Shown here piece after piece: positions 1 to 11,470 of a DNA stretch of 64,000 bases. The notes beneath the pieces are model-generated. The model was not told the origin of the DNA. It worked only from the letters and a program-made list of their open reading frames with translations, and did no database searches. The stretch lies in contig NC_052136.2 in the NCBI RefSeq assembly GCF_016086655.4, positions 42,648,492 to 42,712,491 of the forward strand, written 5' to 3'. The position numbers and the translations under genes were made by a program. This DNA is from Lepeophtheirus salmonis (lineage: Eukaryota; Arthropoda; Copepoda; Siphonostomatoida; Caligidae). Position 1 is the stretch's first letter; each line of letters starts with the position of its first letter.

Positions 1-207
1 TTGACACGGATTTATTTAAATAAAATGAATCTACCTCGACTTTTAGCTGAGGTAGAAACGATGAAAACCCCGGAAGAATTTGAAAGCTTTATGCTTAAAC
101 ATGGGGAAAATATTGTGGATTGCCTGGGTGAGCAGGTGGATCGCATTGAAAAGAGTATTAGAACTAAACACCCAGAAGTTCGGCACATGGACTTGGAAGT
201 ACTCTAA
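1..207 (+). CDS. SLC30A9: SLC30A9 (ZnT9) zinc transporter, 3' terminal exon (partial)
   Basis: This is the C-terminal 68 codons of a cation-diffusion-facilitator family zinc transporter; the rest of the gene lies left of the window. The frame is open from base 1 and ends at a TAA (205-207). The peptide contains the block KTPEEFESFMLKHGENI followed by D-LGEQVDRIEK and ends PEVRHMDLEVL, a close match to the extreme C-terminus of animal SLC30A9, which likewise ends in RHVDLE-L. SLC30A9 exports zinc from the mitochondrial matrix in animals (family knowledge). The similarity runs from the first residues to the stop, so the exon boundary is at or before base 1. Only the tail is visible, so the membrane part cannot be assessed. 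Confidence 0.85.
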   Translation: MTRIYLNKMNLPRLLAEVETMKTPEEFESFMLKHGENIVDCLGEQVDRIEKSIRTKHPEVRHMDLEVL

Positions 208-1120
208 GAGATTAGTATGTTCACTGGGCTGCTCCATAGTGCTGTCACAGTGGATTTTGAAATAGAGAACAGTATTTTCTCTGTTTTGGAGATGTTGAGT
301 TTGAGATCGCATCAGGATGAAAGATTTGGTTATTTGTCTCTTATCAACTTTCGTAATAATGTAGTCAGTGGTTTTAAATTTTAATAATCGGTCAACAATT
401 AAAGGAAATATATATGATTGGTTCAAACCCCACAAAATATAAATGCCACATTTTATATATCACAATGCCCAAATCTTTTAACAATCTCAATGGGCTTTAT
501 CAAATTCAACATCTCAGAAATACTATTTATCTACATTAGCTTAAATTGATCCATATACAAAGAAAAATGTTCTTCATTTAAAATCCCATTGTGAAACAGT
601 CTCATGTTCACGTTCTTTTTAACCGTTCTCATTGCTACTTCTATATTGTTGCTTTAAAGATTCTTACTGTACTTTAGCGTTATTTAACGTAGCAAAAATT
701 CTTTCTATGTACTATGATTAATAGTTTGAAATAGTTATTTATTTTTTTAGAAACAAATCTGAAGTTAAAAAATTGAATATTTTTATGGGGTTTTTTTTTT
801 ATTCTGACGATCTTTCAAAGGAATTGACTTCACACTTATGTTGATGTAACTTAAGAATAAAAGGCTCAATATACATATATTATATTCAATTAATTTATTG
901 ACGTTGCATCTAATAATACTCCATTTTGAGACCTTTGTATTATTATAATATAACGCTTGTTTCATCATAATGTAAATTTTAATCTAATAATTAATTATAA
1001 GATAATAATGGTACGTTGAATTTAAATAAATTTTATAATGAAATGATATAAAATAAAAAATACATACGAAAAAAATGGAGAAGGAAGGAGTTGGAGTCTA
1101 CACTATTATTTAATTAATTA
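208..1120. other. Intergenic, no gene seen
   Basis: About 0.9 kb between the SLC30A9 stop and the DMAP1 stop. It is AT-rich, presumably contains both 3' UTRs because the genes converge, and has no conserved reading frame that I recognise. Confidence 0.5.
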
Positions 1121-2740
1121 TTAAAAGTTTTTGTTTTTAATCTTTTTTAAAACATTGCTCTGTTCTAATGCAGCTTTTCTCTTTCTGACTGGAGGAGCTG
1201 CACCATTGCCGACAACATCAATGACATCTGAAATGCTTTTTGTCTTTTCTTTGTTATTAAAATAATTTTTGAGTCTATCTGGGATTTCAAGAGATTTATT
1301 CGGGGCTAATGCTTCATACTGGGCTTTAATGGACTGCAGCTCGGATTCGCATACAACGAGTGCATTTTTTAACTCATAGAGTAATACCATGTCAGAGCGT
1401 AGATCGTTGAATTCCGTTGCAATTTCCTCTGTGGGCATGGGGTTCATTTCCATACCCTGGATCTCGGTCAGCATCGTTTCAATGGCTTTTGTTTTCTTTT
1501 GCCCCACACTTGGAGGTAATTTCATTCTTGAAGAGCGTAAATAGATGGAAGAACCTTTACTTGTCTCGGGAAATTTAATGCCAGTCGTAGCGTCCAAGGA
1601 ACTAGATACATCCGGCTTGGAGGATCGTGGAACAACGGCCGAAGAAACAGACACAGTTTTCTTTTTGGAACTACTAGCTCCTTGATTGGTCAAGGATTGA
1701 GATTTCTTTTCTTGCTTTGGAGTAACGGATGCTTCTGCGTGGTCCAATAACTTCTGAAGATCCTGAGCCTTTTTCTCTCTTTCTCGTTTGCGATTTTCAA
1801 TCTTTTTTAATTCATTCTTAAGCATTTCTTCCTCTTCAATTTGCTCAGGGGTTCGGTTATACAATCTAATTAACTGTTCTTTTCGACGTCGTTCATGCTC
1901 TGCGTCGTAGAGCTTTGTACTATTGCTGGTAGAGCTAGAATCCATTCGAATGGACTCCAACTTTTCTGTAACATTGTAATAGCGCTCCTTCAGATCCTCA
2001 ATGCTTCTTTGAGGAAAGGAAGAAGCATTGTTTCTTGAGTATCGGTCGTGAATGACGGTGAAGCGTAGGTCAAATCTGCGGCAGAGATCAAACAAGTGGT
2101 CTGTTTCAGCTCGGGACCAACCTTTACCATCTTCTCCATCCGAGGAGAGGTGATTTTGGTATTCGAGATCAGTGTACATAGGGATTTCTAATTTCTAAAG
2201 GGAAAATAAATATACAAAACGTTAGATAATTTAGCGGAAAGAATCATCTCTTTAAGACTTATAAGTCCACTCTTGGAGTTGTTGAGCTTATAAGTATTTA
2301 AGAAATACGAGTAGTCATGCCTTATTAAATCGAGAAAATGGATAGTCTTTGCCTTCATCTGCAGCTCTTCTCCAATGTCGGAGAATAAGTCCATCATTCC
2401 GAGCTGGATTCACAAACTTCATCCATATCCAAGGCCGAACTTTTCTTAGACCTAATTTAGCTTTCAGTCTTTTATAGCCAATGTCCGGACCTCCATTCAA
2501 TGTGTCCGTGGGGATAAGAGGGGGCGCATCTTTAGAGTCGGATCCTCCATAGAGAAGGTTATAAAGTTCTCGAGCCATTCCCTCGGGCCGTCTCTTCACT
2601 TCGCCCCCAAGGGCCCCATCCTCTCTTTTCTTCTTCTTCTTTTTCTTTTTCCCATCGGATCGACCCATTATCATCTCCTTTGTAATCTCAGGTCCTCCAG
2701 AAAGGCCCATTATGTCACGTACGTCTCCCGGAGAGGCCAT
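1121..2740 (-). CDS. DMAP1: DMAP1, DNMT1-associated protein 1 (SWR1/TIP60 complex subunit), two exons
   Basis: Nuclear subunit of TIP60/NuA4 and SRCAP chromatin complexes (family knowledge). Exons are complement(2321..2740) and complement(1121..2194), giving 497 aa; human DMAP1 is 467 aa. Visible parts are an N-terminal block with a run of eight lysines, the conserved segment KVRPWIWMKFVNPAR, HWRRAADEGKDYPFSRFNK, then a SANT/Myb-like segment (GWSRAETDHLFDLCRRFDLRF, VIHDRY, DLKERYY), a long charged coiled-coil-like region (ERRRKEQLIRLYNRTPEQ), and the DMAP1 C-terminal region. Alignment of the residues around FNK and the following PMY requires the exon to end at AAG followed by GCATGA, so the 126-nt intron (2195-2320) is GC-AG, not GT-AG. 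No frame breaks are seen. The start is the first ATG, with MASPGDVRDIMGL resembling the known N-terminus. The gene converges on SLC30A9. Confidence 0.93.
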
Positions 2741-2821
2741 TCCAGGGATTTAATATTCAATCTAATTTATAAATTTGTTTTAATTAAAGTAGTAAAATTG
2801 TTCAAGGGTAATAAATAATAC

Positions 2822-3528
2822 AATGAGGCCTAATACATTCAGGAGGAGCACAAATTCTAATCACGCAACCTGTTGTGGTGTAAAACATCATTTTTGAAGA
2901 AAAATTCCACTTGGTAAATTCGTATGAACTTTGTACATTTGTAAAGTTATAATATTTGTTCTGTTGTATTTTATATCAACATTACGTGGTATTTTAAGCG
3001 ACTCCTTCATTTTGGTATATATTTTACAATAGATTAACAGTAATTGATTAATTATAAAGCAATTTTTTATGTTAATTTATTATTTTAGGGACTGAGCATT
3101 CAAATTTAATTTCTAGAGTGATTCATATAGTTTCTGGAGGTTGGATTTATTTAGAGATCCCGGCTCGGAATCCAACTAAAAAAATGGGTTTTTATAATAT
3201 ATAAATTCAGTCAATCCATTATTTTTGTTCAAAAATAGTATTCATTAACTGTCTTAATGACATATTTTATTAAAGGTGTAACTGTATATTTATGATTACA
3301 AATGTTTTCCCAAAATGTCAACATCACATGGTAGTTTAAGCGAGTCTTACAACTGCGACAATTTTATTTTTTTTATAAAATGTGTAACGTTCATATGATG
3401 AGTTTACCCAAGGACTACTGGTTTACCAAGTGGAATTTATGATCAAAATTGGTGTTTTTTAAACAGAACAGGTTGCGTGAAAAGAGTTTGTCCTCGTGGC
3501 CAGATAGTATTAGACCTCATTGTAATCA
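2822..3528. mobile_element. Non-autonomous DNA transposon (MITE-like) with ~95-bp inverted ends
   Basis: The left end (from about 2822, starting CAATGAGGCCTAATAC) and the reverse complement of the right end (ending about 3528, CAATGAGGTCTAATAC) match imperfectly for roughly 95 bases, both passing through the motifs CGCAACCTGTT and TTCCACTTGGTA. The interior is AT-rich and non-coding. It also holds a direct repeat of about 28 bases (near 2980 and 3320) around a GTTTAAGCGA-like core. A target duplication could not be fixed; AAT on both sides is possible. It lies between DMAP1 and the palmitoyltransferase gene. Confidence 0.7.
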
Positions 3529-4433
3529 TATAACATAGGAAAAATAGCTCTCAAGGGCACCAAATGAAATATTTACCCTAATTTAGAGAGCGCGCGAGTC
3601 TCTCCCATTTATCCTCTCTTTGACGTTCAATTAATTATTGCACGTGCCTAGTTAATAAAAAAGAAAATAAGTGAAAGGTATAATATAATATCTAGACCAT
3701 AGGTATTTTATTTATTAAAAATATAATGGATGACTATCAAGAGGAGAGTCACACTAATTAGGACCAAATATAAAAATATAACATACAGTCTATTCAGTCA
3801 ATAATGAGTATGTAGAATACAAATGCACCATAATTTATAATAACACATCAAATGGTAAGGTGACTTTAATTACAAAATAAAATACAAAATCGCGAATTCA
3901 CCATAATATATCTATTATTATTAAAAATACAAATAGATTGTCAATTAAATAGTCCTAAATGAAATATTCGATATCCTATTATGTCAGAAATAAAAAATTT
4001 TTACACATTAAATCAATTATATAGATCGGCCATTCATTAACTTAGAAAACTATGAATTTATATAACACGAGTCACTCAATTACTAATATTATATCATATC
4101 AACATGTAAACTACCCAAGTGAGCAATGGTAACTAATTAAAAATGTTAAAATATGTATATTTGTGAAATGAAATGATACATTAAATTCACACAAGCAAGT
4201 TTAAAAATAAAAATAAACTATATTTAACAATAAGTCAAACTGATCTAATAATTAATATATAGAAACAAATAAATTCAAATAGAGAGATAATGTAACAAAC
4301 TTGTCATATAGAACCTAGTATGAGAATTTTGAGTCAATTATAATGACATTAATGTTACGATAAATCAAACACTTTTCTTAGAAACATTAATGTATTAATT
4401 ATTTGTGCAAGGAGGAGCTCCATATGAAATTTT
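3529..4433. other. Intergenic, no gene seen
   Basis: AT-rich spacer downstream of the palmitoyltransferase gene. It contains only short chance frames and many simple TA/TAA stretches. Confidence 0.5.
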
Positions 4434-5576
4434 TCATACAGAAAATAAATACCCGTGACTTTTTCCAGGCAAACGGACTTTGGTAAAGGGTGAGAACCAT
4501 TCGAAAGAGAAATGCCCAAATACTGCCTTAAATGATTTCCATTGAGAATTTCTATGCCAAATTGCTTCTTCATTTTTAAGGGACTCAATACCCTGTGGAT
4601 GGAGAGTGATGGATTTATGAATAATTAATACGGATTTAAGCAATGATCCTTACCGTTTCATCATACCAGATTGCAGAGAGTTGAGTACAAAACATGATGG
4701 ACGTAAAGAGTGCAAACAACATGCCCTCAAAGATTAAGAACAGTAAGAGTATAATCGTAGCGGGGGGTGAGTAGGCCGTGCACTTTCTCCATTCGGACCC
4801 TAAACAATCCACAAAATGAGCTAAAGCCAAGAAAAGGGCATGAATAGACATTAATGCGATGTAGAGCTGTGGGGAAAAAGAAAAGAAGTCTCATGAATAG
4901 ATATAATGATTTAATAAGAGTTAAACTCATATATACAGTGAACAAAACAAAGAATTTTTGATTCCCTTCTCCAACGCAGTTGTTGACCCAGGGGCAGTGA
5001 TGATCCATTTTACGTACACATCTTTGACAAACAGAACAATGATGTGCTCTTTCTGGCTTGATGCAGGAACATTTCGGACATTTAAAGATCACTTGTCCTT
5101 CACGAAAGCCCATTTTTTCAATGTTTTCCTTTGTAGCGTTCCCTCTAGGAACAGCTCCCTAAAAAAAAAAGTACCCAAGGCTTATCTACATGTATACATT
5201 ATAAGGCGTCTTAAGCAAATACCGGATCAGTCAACATGGCTCGGAGATGAGATGCTACAGCGAGGATTGTAAGCATTTGAAATAAAAGTAAATTAATGAT
5301 ACTAAACGTGGAATTGAAGGTGGGCAAAAGGATGACTTGAGTCACGACGAACTCCGCATAGAAGATGAGAGACCAAGTGAAGAAGGCGCAAAAAACTCCA
5401 CATATGTCCTATAATAAAAGTAAAGAAGTCAATACATGAATAGATCATTAGAAAGTGAAGCTTACTCCGACACACCAGACATCGGAATTACAAATACACC
5501 GATTATCCTTTTTAGAAGTTGGTGTATAGTAGGGTGAAGAAGAGGAAATGTCCAATCTTGTGTACTTACTATCCAT
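4434..5576 (-). CDS. ZDHHC3: DHHC palmitoyltransferase, ZDHHC3/ZDHHC7 type, five exons
   Basis: Golgi/endomembrane protein S-acyltransferase. Exons on the minus strand: 5576-5466, 5408-5223, 5158-4937, 4866-4654, 4592-4434, all joined in phase 0 with GT-AG introns of 57-70 nt, giving 296 aa (human ZDHHC3 is about 300). Visible in order: a divergent Ser/Tyr-rich N-terminus, two TM segments, the TDPG motif spanning the exon 2/3 junction, GNATKENIE, the cysteine-rich domain CPKCSCIKPERAHHCSVC, the catalytic DHHC in KMDHHCPWVNNCVGEGNQ, two more TM segments with YSPPATIILLLFLIFEG, then GIESLKNEEAIW and KAVFGHFSFEWFSPF. Every intron position and every block matches the ZDHHC3/7 clade; ZDHHC3 and ZDHHC7 cannot be separated here. 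No frameshift is present. The N-terminal 35 residues are not conserved, so an alternative upstream start or exon is possible. Confidence 0.93.
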
Positions 5577-6720
5577 TTTTCTAAATGCCCTACACACAAT
5601 CTTAATTAACTAATCATCTTTTAGACCCTTCCGATATTATAATAGATCATCAGTTATCACCAATTATTATAACTATTAAACAATATTACTATTAGAATTA
5701 AAAAAATTGCAGCAGCTCAATCGCAGCAAAATGAAAACATATAAATTAAAATTAAAGAATTGCTAACATCTACACTGACAGTTTACTGTTATTATGATTA
5801 CTTAGTGACAGCTGATTTCTGCGTCATCTCCAACGGCTGCTGCGCTAAGATCATAGATTCATAGCTTCACTCCCTCTGCATGATATGTGAATTTATTAAA
5901 ATAAAATAACCATGATTATTTTAATATAATATAACCTTATTAATATTAAAATAACTGATTTTCGTACTGTTATTTCATAAACAATCTACATACAAATGAT
6001 ACAAGAGGTATCTACATAACGTAACTTTAGATAAACAAAAATTCCTGTTGTACTTAAAGGGCTCTTTTAGTACAACTTAAACCCTGTAAATGGTAGAATT
6101 TTTTAGGACAACTCTTTCCTTCCTGGATTTTCTGGCCATAGTCCGTTGAGTTCTTAGGTTAACAAAACTATTTTATGCATTAATAGAAAGTTTAAAAAAT
6201 ATATTTGAATCCTTAATGTAAATTAGTTACATCAACATAATTATATAAGAAAATAAATTAAATTATAGATTTCACAACTTCAACAAAATCGGGTCTAGAT
6301 TATTTACTTGCTTTATATTCGAATCATTTCTCTAAAATCTTATGGATCATAGATATTGGCCCGGTGGCATCAAATCAACTTCTATAATTTAAAGCGAGCT
6401 AAATGTATTATCGACATAAATTCTTGGTTTAAATTTACGTCGAATTAATGGAATTGGGCCGATTTTTTTATTATAATGAAAAAAAAAGAGAGCTATCGAA
6501 TATAAACACTATCAATGTTTCAACCTTTATAATTGCAGATTCGTTAGGATATTAAACATAAGTCAAGGAATCACATCAAATAATATATATAAAAATTCAA
6601 TTCTCCTATCCTGTTAATATTAAATCATTATGTTGAAAAACTAGGTAACATAATTAACGAAAATAATTTCTATGCATATCCTACAGACGTACGCCTATAA
6701 TAACAAATTACAATTTTCAA
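5577..6720. other. Intergenic: palmitoyltransferase 5' flank and aprataxin 3' flank
   Basis: Contains the presumptive promoter of the minus-strand palmitoyltransferase gene, with a locally GC-richer patch near 5815-5880. Nothing else is recognised. Confidence 0.45.
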
Positions 6721-7695
6721 TTAATTATGTATTGCTAGATGTTGCTTGAGATCAGGCATATTTTTTGGCTTGTAGGTACATTTATGACATGAGAGCTCTG
6801 ATTTTAAGTATAACAAGTATTTTTCTCATCAATACTGACATGTTGACAAGAAGAGTCAAGCAATGAAATGAACTCGGATATTTCAATGAAAAAAGGAGTA
6901 TTAAATGAATTCCAATGTTTTTTGTTTTTCAAACATGGCGAATCAAAATCCTGGCTAATGATATGACAATGAATCTGTGTCATACTTGGAATGGCATGAA
7001 AACCTAATTTAAACGCAATATCAGGGTAATTGTCATCAATAAATTTCTTCGACTTTGACTGTAAATGTTTCAGTAATGGAATGAAACATTCAGATAAATC
7101 TTTTAGAGTTGTAATTTTTTCAAGGGGAAGTGCTAAGAAATGATGCCTTGCCTTGGGAAATTTATCTTCGATAATAACCATTGAATCATCCTTATACAGC
7201 TGGTTAGATGGATTTGACATAGAAGAAATCAAGCCTAATGACCAATGTTTCTCTATTTTCTTGGAATTATTCGACAAACTAGATTTTTTCGTGTTTTCTA
7301 AAATTAAAAAATACCTATTGATAAATAAAATATCTTATAAACTTTGAAAGCCATATGATACTACCTGAACATGATTTCTTATCATCATTTTTGATCATCG
7401 TTAATTTGTACTCATAATCCGTTCCTGATAGGAATTTAAAAGTTGAATTCACATTGAGTAATGACCGATGTCCTCTTCTTAGTATCAATCTATCATCATC
7501 GAGAGAGGAGTTATTTGACCCCAATTGGAGAATCTCTATTCGTGTTAAGTCTATAACTATTATCCTGATGTGCTGCTTGGATATTTTTGTATCTTTTAGC
7601 TTTGATTCTCGGGACCTGCCACATACAATAGATTCGCCTATCTTTGGTAACATGATATCAGGATAATTACGAGATGTACTCTTTAGGATCATCAT
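6721..7695 (-). CDS. APTX: Aprataxin (FHA-HIT-zinc finger DNA adenylate hydrolase), with one apparent frameshift
   Basis: Aprataxin removes AMP from abortive DNA ligation ends (family knowledge). Exon 1 is 7695-7365 and exon 2 starts at 7297; the 67-nt GT-AG intron joins in phase 1. Exon 1 encodes the N-terminal FHA domain (VCGRSRESKLKD, ISKQHIRI). Exon 2 encodes the HIT domain: HWSLGLISSM, FPKARHHFLALPLEKI, LGFHAIPSMTQIHCHIISQ and DFDSPCLKNKKHWNSFNTP, the last nearly identical to vertebrate aprataxin. The first histidine of the HxHxH triad is Gln while the last two are kept. The open frame stops at 6804, but the C-terminal zinc-finger segment (CHKCTYKP, then DLKQHLAIH, stop 6721-6723) continues in the next frame. 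One missing base in the T run 6820-6824 explains this; with it the protein is 302 aa. Likely an assembly error or a truncating allele. Confidence 0.88.
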
Positions 7696-8544
7696 AACTA
7701 GTAACTAAAACAAGAGACAAGTATAATTTTAGCTAATTTGATCTACATCTAAATCTATGGTCATTGAGTATGACTCGGGTTCATTTCAATGACTTAATTA
7801 TGAGTATCTCAAAATTTCAATATGTAGTACGTGAACTTCAAAGCAATCTTGAAAAAAAATCATGAAAACGAGAAATTCACAATTATTTGGTATTTAAATT
7901 CATAAATACGACTCAATGTTCCATTGACTTATTTTGGTCAATTATAGGCTTTATATTCAAATTTCTAGGATGAGTCGAGATACTCAAGAAAAATACATGT
8001 ATTTCAAAGCCTTTATTTAATGCATAACAATTTATTTGGCTCCAATATTATGGTATTTTAAGTATAATTTTTTTTTCTTCGATTTCTCGCGTAATTTTAC
8101 GGCACTCCGAATTGTATTTCAGAATTTAGCTTACTTTTGTGTTGACATACCATGTATCCAAACATTAAATGTAATTTCCATAAACATTTTAATAGAAATA
8201 CAATACTACTTTCAATAGTTAAGTGTTATATTTCAGAATACTTGAGTGTATCATGTGTACAAATAACAAATTTAATAACATACCAGGGCTAGGGTATCAA
8301 TCAAAATACAAACACTGAGATACAGTGCTATTAAAATACAATACAAAAACTATCATTCTCAAAAATATCACAGAATATTGTAATAGCATTAGATGGCAAT
8401 ATTTTAAACCTATATATGAATACACATTTGCTATAGGATAATAATAACCTAAAGTTTTCAACAAAAGGATTTTAGATGTTATTGTAACAAGTATAAAATT
8501 AGTAGGAAATGAAAGTTAATACATATCGTAGGTTGTTCCAGAAA
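7696..8544. repeat. Intergenic with a dispersed repeat copy (about 7930-8200)
   Basis: Around 7936-7990 the reverse strand matches a segment also found near 20675 and, more diverged, near 43450 and 62850. The shared core is GAAATTTGAATATAAAGCCT, flanked by a GTATCTCGACTCATCC-like end, and lies ahead of a GTTGAC-containing part. It looks like a short non-coding transposable element family. The remainder is AT-rich with no gene seen; it includes the 5' flank of aprataxin and the 3' flank of MFSD5. Confidence 0.5.
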
Positions 8545-9931
8545 CTAAGACGTGACCTCAATCATACCTTCTTTATCTATCAAAAATTGTTCGATCTCTT
8601 CTTCAGCTGTTGGATTTTTATCAATTTTTTGTGCGGTTAAGTATCCGATTAGAGCCAATATAATGCAAAAGCAAAACACTAACCGCTTGTTACCTTTGAC
8701 CGTCTCTGACTTAAGCGAAAGCAAAGTTCCACAGGTGATTATGTTTAAGGGAACTCTAAACCAGTTCATGATATTTGCTCTGTGACTTTCAGGTATGAAT
8801 TGACTTTTAAGATAGGATATGGATGGAAAATACATGCCAAAGGCTATCTCCAGGATGCAAAATGCAAAAAAAGTGAATAGTAAATTTAATGAATGTCCAT
8901 TACTTGGTAAACTCATGGAGAGAACACCCACAGAAAGAGATGTTATCAAAATAAGGCATACACTTTGAAGAACCTCTTTTTCTTTCCAAGAATATCTGTC
9001 CAATAATACTCTATGAATTTTAGATCCAATCATAATACAAATCATAAAATCTGCAAAAATAATTCCCAATGGTGGCTTTAGAGGGGAAAGTACGGGCGTC
9101 CACAAAAATACGAAAATATACAAAATTGATTCCACAGATGACTGAACAATTCCCAAGCGTAGAATGGATTTATCTGCAAATATTTGTTTAAATCCATCCA
9201 TACATGAAGTTCCAAGGCTTGTACTAACTTGGGAGCCATAGTTTTCCGGCCAAGTTAATTTTACAATAAAAAAACAGAGAATTAATGGAACTAATGCGAC
9301 CAAGAAAGGTGACACAGGTCCAAATCCCATTGTTTCAGCTACAAAATTGGCAATAACGCCTGCAAGAATCGCCAATAACCCATTGAAAAATGTTGTAACA
9401 GAAAAAGTTGATGAGATCCATTCTTTGGGAAATTTATTCTCGTTGTTTTGATGTTCATAAACGTACCAGGCTTCAAATGTTGAAAAAGAATCGAAGTTGC
9501 AATCCCTCCAAACACTCTTCCCAACATTAACATTGAAAAGTTTGAGCTTAGCTTTGTTAGACAACAAATCGTATAAAAAATGCAATACATGATGGCCATA
9601 AACTTTCGACCCCAAGCATCAGCAATCGGTCCAGTAAATGTTCCAAACAAAACACTGGAAGCAAATCCAGTTGTGTATAAAACAGCAATTTGAAATTCTT
9701 GATAACCATAGTATTCATAGAGATTATAGACATAAGGTCCTTGAAGCCAATCAGATATCAGGGCTAAAAAATAAGCCGCAAAAAATCTTAATTGAAATTT
9801 TTTTAAATTTTGATTTTTTTCTCTAGACTCTGCCCGTATTCTTGTTCTTCATTTTTATTAGATAATATTTTATGAAGAAAAAATGCAAGAAGAGACAATA
9901 CGACAAAGGATCCGAAGAATATTACCTCCAT
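8545..9931 (-). CDS. MFSD5: MFSD5 (major facilitator, molybdate-anion transporter type), with two apparent frameshifts
   Basis: Twelve-TM major facilitator protein; family members import molybdate. The single exon starts at ATG 9931. Conserved blocks run the full length: FQLRFFAAYFLALISDWLQG, VLFGTFTGPIADAWGRK, CLTKLSSNFSMLMLGRVFGG, FEAWYVYEHQN, FPKEWISSTF, FIFVFLWTPVLSP, LGIIFADFM, GMYFPSISYLKSQFIPE and NWFRVPLNII, all as in animal MFSD5. The reading frame is broken twice: between the first TM segment and FQLRF (T run 9814-9820) and before STFEAWY (A run 9483-9487). One extra base at each gives a continuous 462-aa protein, against 450 aa in human. There is no sign of relaxed constraint otherwise (no stops within blocks), so these look like homopolymer errors rather than a pseudogene. 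Confidence 0.9.
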
Positions 9932-10869
9932 TGCAGTTCTTGTTTTTACTAAAGATAATTGATATAGGAGAAAAATTACACTTATATACTCGACTCTCCG
10001 GGCACTCTAAAAAAAAGTAAATAATAATTAATGAGTCATAATGACACACCACTAATAGAAAATACGCAGGCGCAATTTTTCAAATTAATCTTTCATTATT
10101 ATTGACTAGCACCTTACTAAATCCATAGTTAACATTTTTTCTTTATATAAGATACAAAATTTATTTCCGAACCCGGATAAAATTCCTAAAATAATTAATA
10201 ATATATATATTACGTAACATCTGGATAAATACGCAACCTCGTTATTAGAACCTAGCAAATAGATATTAATAAATTATAGTTCTCCCAAGGTTACATTTCT
10301 AATAACCCTGGTTCTTCAATTAAATAATAATTGTTGAAGAGAAGAATTGATTAGTGTTAAAGTGATCAATAATTAACGCGGATACCTACCCCATAATCCA
10401 TTGAAAAGCTCATTTCTGATCTAATTAATTAATCATGGAGCGTCTGGTGAAATATTTTGTGGGAATTTTTTATTTTTAGTATGGAGGAAGGGCCTCTTAT
10501 TAAATCTCATCGAAGAAAGATATTTTGGAAAGAGCATACATGACATAGTTATTAGATTGTCAGTTCTTATTTCCCTTGAATGGGAGAAGAGCGTATCTTG
10601 AGGAACATGTTTTCATATATAGATTACTTTACATTAATTAATTAAGTTACCAATATGAGTATATGTTTGTGGGTCATTTTCGAAGAATGTAATATTAAGG
10701 ATGTCTTATTCTCCTCTGTACATATACTGGGTGAGGACTCTAAAAATTAGAAAATTTTAAAAAGTGTTTTCACTTCTACATATTTTTATTTTGTGCCATT
10801 TTTATGGCAAAATTTTGTAGCAAAAGTTGGCAATTCAACCATTTTCTACACTTTTTATTGAATATGTCC
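9932..10869. other. Intergenic, no gene seen
   Basis: 5' flank of MFSD5 and AT-rich spacer. The part next to the transposase remnant at 10870 may be its terminal region, but no inverted ends were recognised. Confidence 0.45.
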
Positions 10870-11470
10870 CGCTCCATTCTGAATGATGTCTTCAATACAG
10901 GGACGAACAGAACCACAGCAGGCTTTGATGAAGTCCGAGGACAAGTTAGTTCACTCCTCCGTGATCACGACCTTCAGGGCATTGTCATTTGAGTAAGAAT
11001 TCTTGTTCTTCTTACCCTCCAAGACACATCCAACAGCGAAGCCCATGAGGTTCACGTCGGGTGAGGACGATTGCCAGAAGTCTGCTGGCCAGAAGACAGC
11101 CATGTTCTCCCTGAATAAATACTGCACATAGTTGTCCCCGGAGAACGTGTTCTTCAACCATGTCAAGACATAATACCAGAGGACCTTGTAGTAGACGCCG
11201 TGTTGACTTTCTCGTTGCCCTTAAAGAAGTAGGGAGGTATCTTGCTGACGTCAAACGCCACGACACCGAGGACCATAACCTGAGCTGTATGTTTGGCCCT
11301 GAAGGTTCCCTCGACCTGACATCTTGACTCAGCCAGAAAACGATCATTTCTCATGTTCAGAACAGCGTCTACTGTGAAGATCTTCTTTTTGGATATCGAA
11401 TTGTGCGCGGAGGAGATCGCACATCCTCGGTCATTTTGCTTGTTGCTCGTACATTTTTGATCGCACAAAA
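10870..11470 (-). mobile_element. Tc1/mariner-like transposase remnant (C-terminal half)
   Basis: Read on the minus strand across two or three frames, the peptide has the order of a mariner-like DDE domain: KKKIFTVDAVLNMRNDRF, FRAKHTAQVMVLGVVAFD, KIPPYFFKGNEKVN, TWLKNTFSGDNYVQ, MAVFWPADFWQSSSPDVNLM and FAVGCVLEG. The usual QDGAPAHTA block, which carries a catalytic Asp, is deleted or scrambled, and frames shift several times. No N-terminal DNA-binding part is seen. It is a dead copy of the same broad family as the elements at 56.3 and 59.0 kb. Confidence 0.8.

Noticed and set aside
43..435. Minus-strand frame of 130 codons over the SLC30A9 exon
   Set aside because: It is antisense to a clearly conserved exon and has no recognisable domain.
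8552..8785. Plus-strand frame within MFSD5
   Set aside because: Shadow of the conserved minus-strand gene.
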